Below, in pieces: positions 46,312 through 54,742 of a stretch of 64,000 nucleotides of DNA (position 1 is its first letter; each line of letters opens with the position of its first letter). The DNA comes from Faecalicatena contorta (lineage in GTDB: Bacteria; Bacillota; Clostridia; Lachnospirales; Lachnospiraceae), in the NCBI RefSeq assembly GCF_021531895.1, contig NZ_JAFBIX010000004.1, positions 51,532 to 115,531 on the forward strand. Direction: 5' to 3'. The notes beneath the pieces were generated by a model. The model had not been told where the DNA came from, did no database searches, and saw only the letters and a program-made list of their open reading frames with translations. The position numbers and the translations under genes were made by a program.

Positions 46312-47649
46312 ATGGGGAAGAATCTGACAGAAGGAAATGTCTCGAAAACAATGCTGTTGTTCTCGGGACCGATGATATTGGGAAATCTGTTACAACAGTG
46401 TTATAATATCGTGGATACGATAATCGTAGGGCAGGTCCTTGGCGCTGAGGCATTGGCAGCTGTAGGAGCTGCCTATACTTTGATGACGTTTTTGACTTCT
46501 ATATTAATAGGAATGTGTATGGGAAGTGGAACGTTATTTTCGTTTTATTATGGAAAAAGGGATTATGAGCGGCTGAAGGATGGAATAGTGGCATCTTTCC
46601 TTTTAGTCGGTGGAATATCTGTACTGATGAATATCCTGGTCTTTGTAAAGATAGATTTTATCTTTAGATTCTTAAATATTCCAGATTCTTTAATGGGTAT
46701 GATGCATGATTACGTCTGGAGCATCTTCTGGGGAATCTTCTTTGTGTTCTTATATAATTATTATGCGTTTTTACTCCGTGCAGTGGGTGATTCTGTGACA
46801 CCACTTTGGTTTCTGGGAATTTCCTCTGTATTGAATGTTCTTCTGGATGTGATATTTGTCATGAAATTGCATTGGGGAATTGAAGGAGCAGCATTTGCCA
46901 CTGTATTTTCACAGATAGCTGCAGGAATCGGAATTGCCATATATACATGGTGGAAAGAGCCTGGGATTCGAATCAGCATTCGAAGGGCACGCCAGTCTAT
47001 GGGACGGATGCCGGAAATGGCGAGATATTCTTTTGCATCCAGTATCCAGCAATCTGTGATGAATTTCGGAATTTTGCTGATTCAGGGTCTGGTGAACAGT
47101 TTTGGAACGATTGTTATGGCGGCTTTTGCAGCGGCAGTAAAAATAGATTCTTTTGCATACATGCCGGCACAGGAATTCAGTAATGCTTTCTCTATCTTCA
47201 TTTCGCAAAACCATGGCGCGGGAAAAGAGGACAGAGTAAAAAAGGGCGTCCGTTCAGCAGTTATGATATCTGTGCTTTTTTGTATCATCGTGTCTGTAAT
47301 GGTATTTATTTTTGCGGCTTATCTGATGATGATATTCATCAGTCCGCAGGAGAAGGAGATTATTCAGGTCGGTGTAGGATATCTTCGGGTAGAGGGAAGT
47401 TTCTACTGTGGCATTGGAATCCTGTTCCTTCTATATGGATATTATCGTTCTATCGGAAAGCCGGAGATGTCAGTAGTCTTGACGGTGATATCTCTGGGCA
47501 CACGAGTCGTATTGGCATATATACTGGCTCCTGTTCCAGAGATTGGAGTATGGGGAATCTGGTGGGCAATTCCAATCGGATGGCTGTTGGCAGATGTGAC
47601 AGGATTCATAGTAATGAGAAAGATAAAAAGATCCGTACGTATCAGATAA
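46312..47649 (+). CDS. MATE-family multidrug/Na+ efflux transporter
   Basis: This 445-residue membrane protein has about twelve hydrophobic segments and two similar halves, typical of MATE antiporters that expel organic cations using Na+ or H+. The N terminus LTEGNVSKTMLLFSGPMILG and the repeated PLWFLGISSVLNVLLD pattern support the family. The substrate is not predictable. The ribosome binding site before the ATG at 46312 is weak, so the start is less certain. A terminator hairpin follows. Confidence 0.92.
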   Translation: MGKNLTEGNVSKTMLLFSGPMILGNLLQQCYNIVDTIIVGQVLGAEALAAVGAAYTLMTFLTSILIGMCMGSGTLFSFYYGKRDYERLKDGIVASFLLVGGISVLMNILVFVKIDFIFRFLNIPDSLMGMMHDYVWSIFWGIFFVFLYNYYAFLLRAVGDSVTPLWFLGISSVLNVLLDVIFVMKLHWGIEGAAFATVFSQIAAGIGIAIYTWWKEPGIRISIRRARQSMGRMPEMARYSFASSIQQSVMNFGILLIQGLVNSFGTIVMAAFAAAVKIDSFAYMPAQEFSNAFSIFISQNHGAGKEDRVKKGVRSAVMISVLFCIIVSVMVFIFAAYLMMIFISPQEKEIIQVGVGYLRVEGSFYCGIGILFLLYGYYRSIGKPEMSVVLTVISLGTRVVLAYILAPVPEIGVWGIWWAIPIGWLLADVTGFIVMRKIKRSVRIR

Positions 47650-47654
47650 TCTGA

Positions 47655-47686
47655 AAAAGCTGTGCAGTTAATCTTGCACAGCTTTT
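47655..47686. terminator. Bidirectional terminator between the MATE gene and rqcH
   Basis: The arms AAAAGCTGTGCA and TGCACAGCTTTT surround eight bases. The hairpin includes the rqcH stop codon. Confidence 0.8.
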
Positions 47687-49407
47687 ATATTGGATATATC
47701 AGAATCAATCATTAGAGAATAGTTCGTATAGTATACCACAAAGCCAGGTTTGGCACCGTTAGGTTTTTTGACATGTTTTTTCTCTACGTAGTCAATCTCT
47801 ACTTTATCACTGCCACGGTTCTTAGAGTAGTATGCAGCTAATCGCCCTGCTTCTTCAAATGTACGATCCGGAAGTTCATCACCGTTGGTTTTTACGATCA
47901 CGTGAGATCCCGGAGCACCTTTCGCATGGAACCACCAGTCGTTTCCAGAGGCAAAAGAAAAGGTCAGTTCGTCATTCTGGAGATTATTCTTTCCTACATA
48001 CATATGATAGCCATCGCTGGAGATATAATGCATTGGCCTACTGGTAAGCTTAACCTTCTTTTTAGAATATTTCCTGCGGATATAGCCGGTTTGTATGAGT
48101 TCTTCTTTAATCTGTGCGAGATCTGCCTCGCTCCTGGCAATATCAAGAGAGTTGCTAATAGATTCCAGATATTGAATATCATCTGCGGTTTCTTGAATCA
48201 GTCCTGTCAGTGCTTCGTAAGTTCTCTTTTGTTTGTTATATTTCCCAAAATATTTCTGTGAATTTTCTTGTGGTGTTTTGGTAGGATCCAAAGGGATGGT
48301 AATCTCCTGGTTCGTGTAATAATTTAGCGCAGTTAATTCCTTTGAGCCAGAGGGAAGATTGTAACCATAAGTGTTGATTAATTCACCATATACTTTATAT
48401 TTTTCACGGTTTTCCGTATCTTTTAACTGTTTTGTCTGAAGATCGTATTTTTTACGATTCCGTTCCAGCGAAGTCTGAACTACGTGACGTAAATCAGCGC
48501 TTTTCTGGTGAATGCGGGTCAATGTGTTCTTAGTAGAATAATACGTAGCAAGCACTTTTGAGATAGAATCATATTCTTTTTCTGTGTACTCTTGATAATG
48601 AGAAAGGGGGAGAGCACTGAATTCTTTCGGTTCATTTCTATTATAATAGATTGTTGGATGGAAATTGCCGGATTTAACATCTTCTATATAATAGATAAAT
48701 TGTCGATATAAATGAGTCAGTACATCTTTGGAAAGATTATTAGCGCTTATTCCTGAGTCTAAAGCACCCAGATAACAGATTTCCTCTGCAACAACAGGAC
48801 TTATACCAGTAAAGCTGGTATAGATTGTCTTACTGAGAGGCATTGGTTTATTTTGTAGAATCGTGATAAAAGCTTCGAGATCTACAGTTAAGGGATCTTG
48901 TTTTGACATTGTATCAGGAATGAAGTATTGGCGTCCCGGCAATACTTCACGAATGGAACTCATTTGAGCCGATACATGCTTAATGCTATCAATAATCATT
49001 CCATTATCATCACAAAAGATGATATTACTGTGCTTTCCCATGATTTCTATAATAAGTTTTTTCTTGCACAGATCACCAAGTTCATCCAAGTGTTCAATAT
49101 CCAGATGAATAATTCGTTCTAATTTAGGTTGAGAAATACAAGTGATGCGCCCGTTACCAATATGTTTCCGAAGAAGCATACAAAAATTAGGCGCAGTCAT
49201 AGGACTTGGTTTGTTCTCGTCGGTTAAATATATCAAAGGAAGGGAAGCGCTGGCCGAGATATAGAGGCGCTTTTGTCCTTGTGGTGTCTTGATTGTAAGC
49301 AGCAATTCGTCAGGTTCCGGCTGGGCAATCTTGGCAATTCGCCCATCGACAAGGTTCGATTGTAATTCCTGAACGATTGCAGCAACAGTTATTCCGTCAA
49401 ATGCCAT
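47668..49407 (-). CDS. rqcH: Ribosome quality control factor RqcH (NFACT family)
   Basis: This 579-residue NFACT protein is the bacterial counterpart of Rqc2/NEMF. It binds obstructed 50S subunits and adds Ala tails to stalled chains. It is often annotated as fibronectin-binding protein. An N-terminal NFACT-N domain (MAFDGITVAAIVQELQ, GRIAKIAQPEPDELLLTI) is followed by helical coiled coil (about 270-430) and a C-terminal NFACT-R domain with WWFHAKGAPGSHVIV. AAAGGA precedes the ATG. The predicted transcript has an unusual leader of about 250 bases holding tandem repeats. Confidence 0.93.
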   Translation of the reverse strand: MAFDGITVAAIVQELQSNLVDGRIAKIAQPEPDELLLTIKTPQGQKRLYISASASLPLIYLTDENKPSPMTAPNFCMLLRKHIGNGRITCISQPKLERIIHLDIEHLDELGDLCKKKLIIEIMGKHSNIIFCDDNGMIIDSIKHVSAQMSSIREVLPGRQYFIPDTMSKQDPLTVDLEAFITILQNKPMPLSKTIYTSFTGISPVVAEEICYLGALDSGISANNLSKDVLTHLYRQFIYYIEDVKSGNFHPTIYYNRNEPKEFSALPLSHYQEYTEKEYDSISKVLATYYSTKNTLTRIHQKSADLRHVVQTSLERNRKKYDLQTKQLKDTENREKYKVYGELINTYGYNLPSGSKELTALNYYTNQEITIPLDPTKTPQENSQKYFGKYNKQKRTYEALTGLIQETADDIQYLESISNSLDIARSEADLAQIKEELIQTGYIRRKYSKKKVKLTSRPMHYISSDGYHMYVGKNNLQNDELTFSFASGNDWWFHAKGAPGSHVIVKTNGDELPDRTFEEAGRLAAYYSKNRGSDKVEIDYVEKKHVKKPNGAKPGFVVYYTNYSLMIDSDISNIKAVQD

Positions 49408-49450
49408 AATATGGTTCCTTTCTACTAAGATAAAGTCCGTAGTGCATTTG

Positions 49451-49592
49451 CCCTATGCAGACCAGATAGGGCCCACAGTGCCAGCTCAAGAACAAAGTTC
49501 TTTCGCTGAGGGCATTCGCCCTATGCAGACCAGATAGGGCCCACAGTGCCAGCTCAAGAACAAAGTTCTTTCGCTGAGGGCATTCGCCCTAT
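49451..49592. repeat. Tandem 68-bp repeat in the rqcH leader (two full units plus a partial third)
   Basis: Units start at 49451 and 49519, with a partial third unit at 49587-49592. The two full units appear identical, and the bases just before 49451 resemble the end of another unit. Each contains the hairpins GCCCTAT/ATAGGGC, AAGAAC/GTTCTT and AGGGC/GCCCT. Read on the minus strand they lie in the untranslated leader of rqcH, ending about 40 bases before its start codon. Confidence 0.85.
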
Positions 49593-49650
49593 AAAAACAC
49601 ATAGTCTCATAAAATCCTGCTGGCAGGATTTTATGTTCCTAAGTGTTTTT
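49593..49650 (-). promoter_or_regulatory. Two-tier hairpin with T-run in the rqcH leader (attenuator-like)
   Basis: CATAAAATCCTGC (49608-49620) pairs with GCAGGATTTTATG (49623-49635), inside an outer pair AAAAACAC/GTGTTTTT (49593-49600 with 49643-49650). On the minus strand the structure ends in GTGTTTTTA, like an intrinsic terminator placed just after the rqcH promoter. Confidence 0.55.
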
Positions 49651-49667
49651 GCACTGTTCATTGCTAT

Positions 49668-49696
49668 ATCATAACATAGTTGACGGGATTTGCCAA
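49668..49696 (-). promoter_or_regulatory. Predicted sigma-A promoter of rqcH
   Basis: On the minus strand TTGGCA (49691-49696), a 17-base spacer and TATGAT (49668-49673) with TG one base before it form a strong extended promoter. It overlaps the divergent yicC promoter. Confidence 0.65.
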
Positions 49697-49708
49697 ATGA
49701 CTTATAAT
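49680..49708 (+). promoter_or_regulatory. Predicted sigma-A promoter of yicC-gmk-rpoZ
   Basis: TTGACG (49680-49685) and a perfect TATAAT (49703-49708) are 17 bases apart, 60 bases before the yicC start. Confidence 0.75.
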
Positions 49709-49767
49709 AAACAATGGCGTAAGTGCCGATTGTTACAAATATATTAGAATTAGAAGAGGTCCATAAT

Positions 49768-50649
49768 ATGATAAAAAGTATGACAGGATTTGGACGCTGT
49801 GAGGTGTCTGATGGGGAGCGGAAGTTTACTGTGGAGATGAAGGGGGTAAACCATCGTTATCTTGATGCCAATATTCGTATGCCAAAGAAACTGAATTTTT
49901 TTGAAAGTGCAATTCGTAATTTATTAAAGAAAAGTGTTCAGCGAGGTAAGGTTGACATTTTTATTACCTATGAGGATTTGTCTGAAAGTCAGGTTTCTTT
50001 GAAGTATAATGAGAAGCTTGCAGAGGAATATCTGACCTATTTTAAGAAGATGGAGGAATCGTTTTCTCTGGAAAATGATATTCGTGTTTCTACACTGTCA
50101 CGATATCCGGAAGTGTTGACAATGGAAGAGCAGCTGATGGATGAAGAAGAATTGTGGAATGGACTGAAAAAGGCTCTGGATGGTGCGATCAAGCAGTTTG
50201 TTGAGACCAGAGCGTTGGAGGGTGAGAACCTGAAGACGGATATTATCAATAAGCTAGACGGTATGTTGAAACTGGTGGACGTTATTGAGGAACGTTCTCC
50301 GCAGATTGTGGCTGAGTACCGAGAAAAGCTTGAGACGAAGGTACATGAATTGTTAGAGGATACTCAGATTGAAGAGGGGAGGATTGCTGCAGAAGTAGTG
50401 ATATTTGCGGATAAGATATGTACAGATGAGGAAGTGGTCAGACTCCGCAGCCATATCTTACATATGAAAGAGACACTCCAGTCTGAGGAAAGTGGAATTG
50501 GACGTAAGCTTGATTTTATTGCGCAGGAGATGAATCGAGAGGCGAATACGATTCTGTCAAAAGCGAATGATCTGGAAATCTCCAATATTGGAATTGATTT
50601 AAAAACAGAGATTGAAAAGGTCAGAGAACAGATTCAGAATATTGAGTAG
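49768..50649 (+). CDS. yicC: YicC/YloC-family endoribonuclease
   Basis: This 293-residue protein of the YicC family has been reported as an endoribonuclease in other bacteria. The N terminus MIKSMTGFGR and the C-terminal stretches GRKLDFIAQEMNREANTI and EIEKVREQIQNIE are diagnostic. An upstream ATG at 49723 is in frame, but the ATG at 49768 gives the conserved N terminus and follows AGAGGT. It is followed by gmk and rpoZ; the small remA gene often found between yicC and gmk is absent. Confidence 0.93.
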   Translation: MIKSMTGFGRCEVSDGERKFTVEMKGVNHRYLDANIRMPKKLNFFESAIRNLLKKSVQRGKVDIFITYEDLSESQVSLKYNEKLAEEYLTYFKKMEESFSLENDIRVSTLSRYPEVLTMEEQLMDEEELWNGLKKALDGAIKQFVETRALEGENLKTDIINKLDGMLKLVDVIEERSPQIVAEYREKLETKVHELLEDTQIEEGRIAAEVVIFADKICTDEEVVRLRSHILHMKETLQSEESGIGRKLDFIAQEMNREANTILSKANDLEISNIGIDLKTEIEKVREQIQNIE

Positions 50650-50669
50650 TGAAAAGAGGGGATAAATTC

Positions 50670-51290
50670 ATGAGGGAAAAAGGAATTCTTATTGTTGTAT
50701 CTGGATTTTCTGGTTCCGGTAAAGGGACCATTATGAAAGAAATGATGCGTCAGTACGATAATTATGCGTTGTCCATATCTGCCACTACAAGAAATCCGCG
50801 TCCGGGTGAAGAAGATGGTCGTGAATATTTTTTCAAAACAGTGGAAGAATTTGAAAAAATGATTGCGAAAGATGAATTGATAGAGTATGCTAGATACGTG
50901 GATAATTATTATGGGACGCCGCGAGCATATGTAGAAGAACAGTTAGATGCTGGGAAGGATGTTATCCTTGAGATAGAGATTCAAGGGGCCTTGAAAGTGA
51001 AAGAGAAGTTTCCGGAGACGTTGTTATTGTTCGTGACACCACCGACTGCAAAGGAATTACGCAATCGTCTGGTAGGACGAGGAACGGAGACCATGGATGT
51101 GATTGATTTCCGTATGAACCGTGCCAAAGAAGAGGCTGAGGGCATGGATCAGTATGATTATCTGATCATTAATGATGTACTTCAGGATTGTGTTGAACAG
51201 ATGCATCGGATTATCCAGGGAGAACACAGAAGAAGTTTTCGTAATATAGAATTTATAGAGAATATGAAAGCAGAATTGAAAGGAGAATAG
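50670..51290 (+). CDS. gmk: Guanylate kinase
   Basis: This 206-residue kinase converts GMP to GDP. The P-loop is SGFSGSGKGT, and the GMP-binding residues lie in SISATTRNPRPGEEDGREYFF. The length is standard. A GTG at 50649 overlaps the yicC stop and is in frame, but the ATG at 50670 follows GAGGGGAT and gives the family N terminus. It is placed between yicC and rpoZ, as in most Firmicutes. Confidence 0.96.
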   Translation: MREKGILIVVSGFSGSGKGTIMKEMMRQYDNYALSISATTRNPRPGEEDGREYFFKTVEEFEKMIAKDELIEYARYVDNYYGTPRAYVEEQLDAGKDVILEIEIQGALKVKEKFPETLLLFVTPPTAKELRNRLVGRGTETMDVIDFRMNRAKEEAEGMDQYDYLIINDVLQDCVEQMHRIIQGEHRRSFRNIEFIENMKAELKGE

Positions 51291-51293
51291 TGT

Positions 51294-51530
51294 ATGTTAC
51301 ACCCATCTTACACAGATTTAATGAAGGTAGTAAATAAGGATGTAGAAGAAGGCGAAACAAAAGTTGTTAACAGCCGTTATTCTATTGTTATGGCTACTGC
51401 CAAGAGAGCAAGAGAGATTATTGACGGAGCTATGCCGCTTGTGCCTGTGAAGGACAGCGAAAAACCGTTATCTATCGCTATTGATGAACTGAATCAGGCC
51501 AAGATTAAAGTGGTTGGAGAAGAAGAGTAA
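51294..51530 (+). CDS. rpoZ: DNA-directed RNA polymerase subunit omega
   Basis: This 78-residue omega subunit aids RNA polymerase assembly. The conserved core is visible as NSRYSIVMATAKRAREI, with the following KPLSIAIDEL segment. AAAGGAG precedes the ATG, and the gene begins 3 bases after gmk. A hairpin at 51560 may end this transcription unit. Confidence 0.94.
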   Translation: MLHPSYTDLMKVVNKDVEEGETKVVNSRYSIVMATAKRAREIIDGAMPLVPVKDSEKPLSIAIDELNQAKIKVVGEEE

Positions 51531-51559
51531 GAGAATCATATACGGTTTGACGTGAATAT

Positions 51560-51590
51560 AAGGCAGATGCCGTGAGGTATCTGCCTTTCT
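51560..51590 (+). terminator. Probable terminator after rpoZ
   Basis: The arms AAGGCAGAT and ATCTGCCTT surround ten bases and are followed by TCTTC, a weak T tract. Confidence 0.55.
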
Positions 51591-51615
51591 TCACAATAAT
51601 TGGGAGGAGGAAAGA

Positions 51616-52938
51616 ATGAATATATTATTTATATCTCTTGGCTGCGATAAGAATCTTGTGGATTCGGAAGTAATGCTTGGACTTTTAGATGCAAAAGGAT
51701 ATCAGATGGTAGATGATGAGACATTGGCAGATGTTATTGTGGTCAATACTTGTTGTTTTATCCATGATGCAAAGGAAGAGAGTATACAGACGATTCTGGA
51801 AATGGCGCAGTATAAGACGAAGGGAAGATTGAAGGCATTGATTGTGACTGGATGTCTTGCTCAGAGGTATCAGAAAGAAATTCTGGAAGAGATACCAGAA
51901 GTAGATGCTGTGCTTGGAACAACATCTTATGATAAAATTGTAGAGACAGTGGAGGAAGCCCTTGCAGGTAATGGACATTTGGAATTGGCAGATGTTGATG
52001 CATTGCCTTTAGTAGATGTAAAGAGATTGGTAACAACGGGCGGCCATTATGCATATTTAAAGATTGCAGAAGGATGTGATAAGCATTGTACTTATTGTAT
52101 CATTCCAAAGATTCGCGGCAATTACCGAAGTGTACCAATGGAAAGGCTTTTAAAAGAAGCAGAAGAATTGGCTGAACAGGGAGTAAAGGAACTGATCTTG
52201 GTAGCACAGGAGACGACTTTATATGGAAAGGATCTTTATGGGGAAAAGTCTCTGAGTAAGTTGTTGCGTGAATTATGTAAAATAAATGGTATCCGATGGA
52301 TTCGGATTTTGTATTGTTACCCAGAAGAAATTGATGATGCATTAATTCAAGTAATGAAAGAAGAAAAGAAAATCTGTCATTATCTTGATCTTCCGATTCA
52401 ACATGCGAATGACACTATCTTAAAACGAATGGGAAGAAGAACTTCGAAACAGCAGCTGAAGAAGATTGTAAGAAAACTTCGCCAGGAGATTCCGGATATT
52501 GCTCTTCGTACTACTCTGATTACCGGATTCCCCGGTGAGACACAGGAACAGCATGAGGAATTGATGGAGTTTGTAGATGAGATGGAATTTGACCGTCTGG
52601 GAGTGTTTACTTATTCGCCGGAAGAAGATACACCGGCAGCGGAGATGTCGGATCAGATATCAGAAGAAGTGAAGCAAGAACGTCAGGCAGAACTGATGGA
52701 ATTGCAGCAGGATATTGTATTTGATCAGGCAGAAGATATGATTGGACAAGAAGTTCTTGTCATGATAGAAGGAAAAGTTGCTGATGAAAATGCTTATGTA
52801 GGACGGACCTACAAGGATGCACCAAATGTAGATGGGCTGATCTTTATAAATACTGATGAAGAACTGATGTCCGGTGATTTTGCTAAGGTAAAAGTAACTG
52901 GAGCATTAGAATATGATTTGATAGGAGAGTTGATGTAA
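51616..52938 (+). CDS. rimO: Ribosomal protein S12 methylthiotransferase RimO
   Basis: This 440-residue radical SAM methylthiotransferase modifies Asp in ribosomal protein S12. The N-terminal UPF0004 domain carries cysteines in SLGCDKNLVDSE, VNTCCFIHDA and VTGCLAQRY. The radical SAM motif is GCDKHCTYCIIPK, and a TRAM domain closes the C terminus. The N-terminal SLGCDKN distinguishes RimO from MiaB. TGGGAGGAGG precedes the ATG, and the stop overlaps the pgsA start (TAATG). Confidence 0.95.
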   Translation: MNILFISLGCDKNLVDSEVMLGLLDAKGYQMVDDETLADVIVVNTCCFIHDAKEESIQTILEMAQYKTKGRLKALIVTGCLAQRYQKEILEEIPEVDAVLGTTSYDKIVETVEEALAGNGHLELADVDALPLVDVKRLVTTGGHYAYLKIAEGCDKHCTYCIIPKIRGNYRSVPMERLLKEAEELAEQGVKELILVAQETTLYGKDLYGEKSLSKLLRELCKINGIRWIRILYCYPEEIDDALIQVMKEEKKICHYLDLPIQHANDTILKRMGRRTSKQQLKKIVRKLRQEIPDIALRTTLITGFPGETQEQHEELMEFVDEMEFDRLGVFTYSPEEDTPAAEMSDQISEEVKQERQAELMELQQDIVFDQAEDMIGQEVLVMIEGKVADENAYVGRTYKDAPNVDGLIFINTDEELMSGDFAKVKVTGALEYDLIGELM

Positions 52939-53480
52939 TGAATTTACCAAATAAATTAACTGTATTAAGAATAATTATGGTACCTTTTTTTGTGTTTTTT
53001 ATGCTGACAGATGTAGGTGGATCTGCGAATAAGTGGATCGCCCTGGTGATTTTCTGTGTGGCAAGCCTTACAGATATGTTGGATGGAAAGATTGCCCGTG
53101 CAAGAAATCTGGTGACAAATTTTGGGAAGTTTATGGATCCATTGGCAGATAAGCTGTTGGTATGTTCTGCAATGATCTGTATGATTCCATCAGGGAAACT
53201 TCAGGCCTGGTTTGTAATTATCATAATTGCCAGAGAATTTATTATCAGTGGATTCCGCCTTGTGGCATCAGATAACGGAATTGTGATCGCTGCCAGTTAC
53301 TGGGGGAAATTTAAGACCGTTTCTCAGATGTTTATGATTATTGTATTGATCATGGATCTCGGAGGTGTATTTGACGTGATTGGAACTGTGTTGATATGGG
53401 CATCCTTAATATTGACAATCATATCTTTGGTTGATTATATTGCAAAGAACGTACAGGTATTGACACAGGGAGGCATGTAA
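52938..53480 (+). CDS. pgsA: CDP-diacylglycerol-glycerol-3-phosphate 3-phosphatidyltransferase
   Basis: This 180-residue membrane enzyme makes phosphatidylglycerol phosphate. The CDP-alcohol phosphotransferase motif DG(x2)AR(x8)G(x3)D(x3)D is seen as DMLDGKIARARNLVTNFGKF then MDPLADK. Several membrane helices follow. The start overlaps the rimO stop by one base, implying translational coupling, and cinA starts 2 bases after. The rimO-pgsA-cinA order is common in Firmicutes. Confidence 0.95.
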   Translation: MNLPNKLTVLRIIMVPFFVFFMLTDVGGSANKWIALVIFCVASLTDMLDGKIARARNLVTNFGKFMDPLADKLLVCSAMICMIPSGKLQAWFVIIIIAREFIISGFRLVASDNGIVIAASYWGKFKTVSQMFMIIVLIMDLGGVFDVIGTVLIWASLILTIISLVDYIAKNVQVLTQGGM

Positions 53481-53482
53481 AA

Positions 53483-54730
53483 ATGACAGTAGAACTGATT
53501 TCCGTAGGGACAGAGATTCTATTAGGTAATATTATCAATACGAATGCAGCCTATCTTGCGGAAAAATGTGCAATGTTGGGGTTATCTTGTTTTCATCAGA
53601 GTGTAGTAGGAGATAACGAAGAACGTTTGGAAGATACGGTCCGTCTAGCACTTTCCAGGGCAGATATCGTTATTCTAAGCGGAGGTCTTGGTCCAACAAA
53701 GGATGATCTGACAAAAGAAGTAACAGCAAAGGTATTTGGAAAAGAGCTACGTGAAGATACACATACAAAAGAAAGAATCCAAGAATATTTTCGCCAGGTA
53801 CACAGTAACCAAGTAACTCCAAACAATTGGAAGCAGGCATTGGTCCCTGACGGTGCAATCGTGGTTGACAATCATAACGGAACAGCACCAGGACTCATAT
53901 TAGAAGAGAATGGCAAGATTGCAATTCTTCTTCCTGGACCGCCAAATGAGATTAAGCCGATGTTTGAAAGAGACATTGCACCTTACTTGAATCGTCTGCA
54001 GCCTGAAGGAATCTATTCGAAAATGATAAAAATATGTTCCATCGGAGAGAGCAAAGTGGAAACGATGATTGCCGATCTGATGGATACACAGACGAATCCA
54101 ACGATCGCACCCTATGCTAAGACTGGAGAAGTACATCTCAGGGTAACTGCCAAAGCAGCAGATGAGGAAGCTGCTAACGCATTAATTGCTCCTGTAATGG
54201 AAGAATTATTCCATCGGTTTGGCGATAAGATCTATACCACGGAAGAAAATATCTCTCTGGAAGAGGCAATTGTGAGAATACTTGAAGAGAAGAAACTATC
54301 GGTCACAACTGCTGAGTCTTGTACCGGAGGGCTTCTTGCAGGCAGGATCTTGAATGTAGCAGGAGCATCGAATGTATATAAGGAAGGTTATATTACTTAT
54401 TCTAATGATGCAAAAGAACGTCTGCTGAAGGTAAAAAGAGAGACTTTGATGCAATATGGAGCAGTCAGTCCACAGACAGCCTGTGAGATGGTGCGTGGCG
54501 TCGCGGAAGCTACAGGGGCAGATGCAGCTCTAAGTGTGACCGGTATCGCAGGACCTGGTGGCGGAACCAAAGAAAAGCCAGTTGGACTTGTATACGTAGG
54601 ATGTTATGTAAAAGGGCATGTCAGGGTAGAAGAATTTTATTTTACTGGCAATCGCGACAAGAATCGTGAATATGCGGTCGCAAGGGCTTTGACATTACTT
54701 CGTGAGGAATTATTGAAGTATCATGCCTAA
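53483..54730 (+). CDS. cinA: CinA-family protein (competence/damage-inducible; NMN amidohydrolase domain)
   Basis: This 415-residue protein has an N-terminal MoCF-like domain (SVGTEILLGNIINTNAAYLA; GGLGPTKDDLTKEV) and a C-terminal CinA domain (TAESCTGGLLAGRILNVAG; SVTGIAGPGGGTKEKPVGLVY). The C-terminal domain deamidates nicotinamide mononucleotide in characterised relatives, and the N-terminal domain has been linked to ADP-ribose cleavage. The length is full. GGGAGGC precedes the ATG. In many Firmicutes recA follows cinA, but here it does not. Confidence 0.94.
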   Translation: MTVELISVGTEILLGNIINTNAAYLAEKCAMLGLSCFHQSVVGDNEERLEDTVRLALSRADIVILSGGLGPTKDDLTKEVTAKVFGKELREDTHTKERIQEYFRQVHSNQVTPNNWKQALVPDGAIVVDNHNGTAPGLILEENGKIAILLPGPPNEIKPMFERDIAPYLNRLQPEGIYSKMIKICSIGESKVETMIADLMDTQTNPTIAPYAKTGEVHLRVTAKAADEEAANALIAPVMEELFHRFGDKIYTTEENISLEEAIVRILEEKKLSVTTAESCTGGLLAGRILNVAGASNVYKEGYITYSNDAKERLLKVKRETLMQYGAVSPQTACEMVRGVAEATGADAALSVTGIAGPGGGTKEKPVGLVYVGCYVKGHVRVEEFYFTGNRDKNREYAVARALTLLREELLKYHA

Positions 54731-54742
54731 GGAGGTTGAATC

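Noticed and set aside
49431..49592. CRISPR array suspected from the tandem repeat upstream of rqcH
   Set aside because: The 68-bp units are directly adjacent with no spacers, there are fewer than three full copies, and no cas genes are present.
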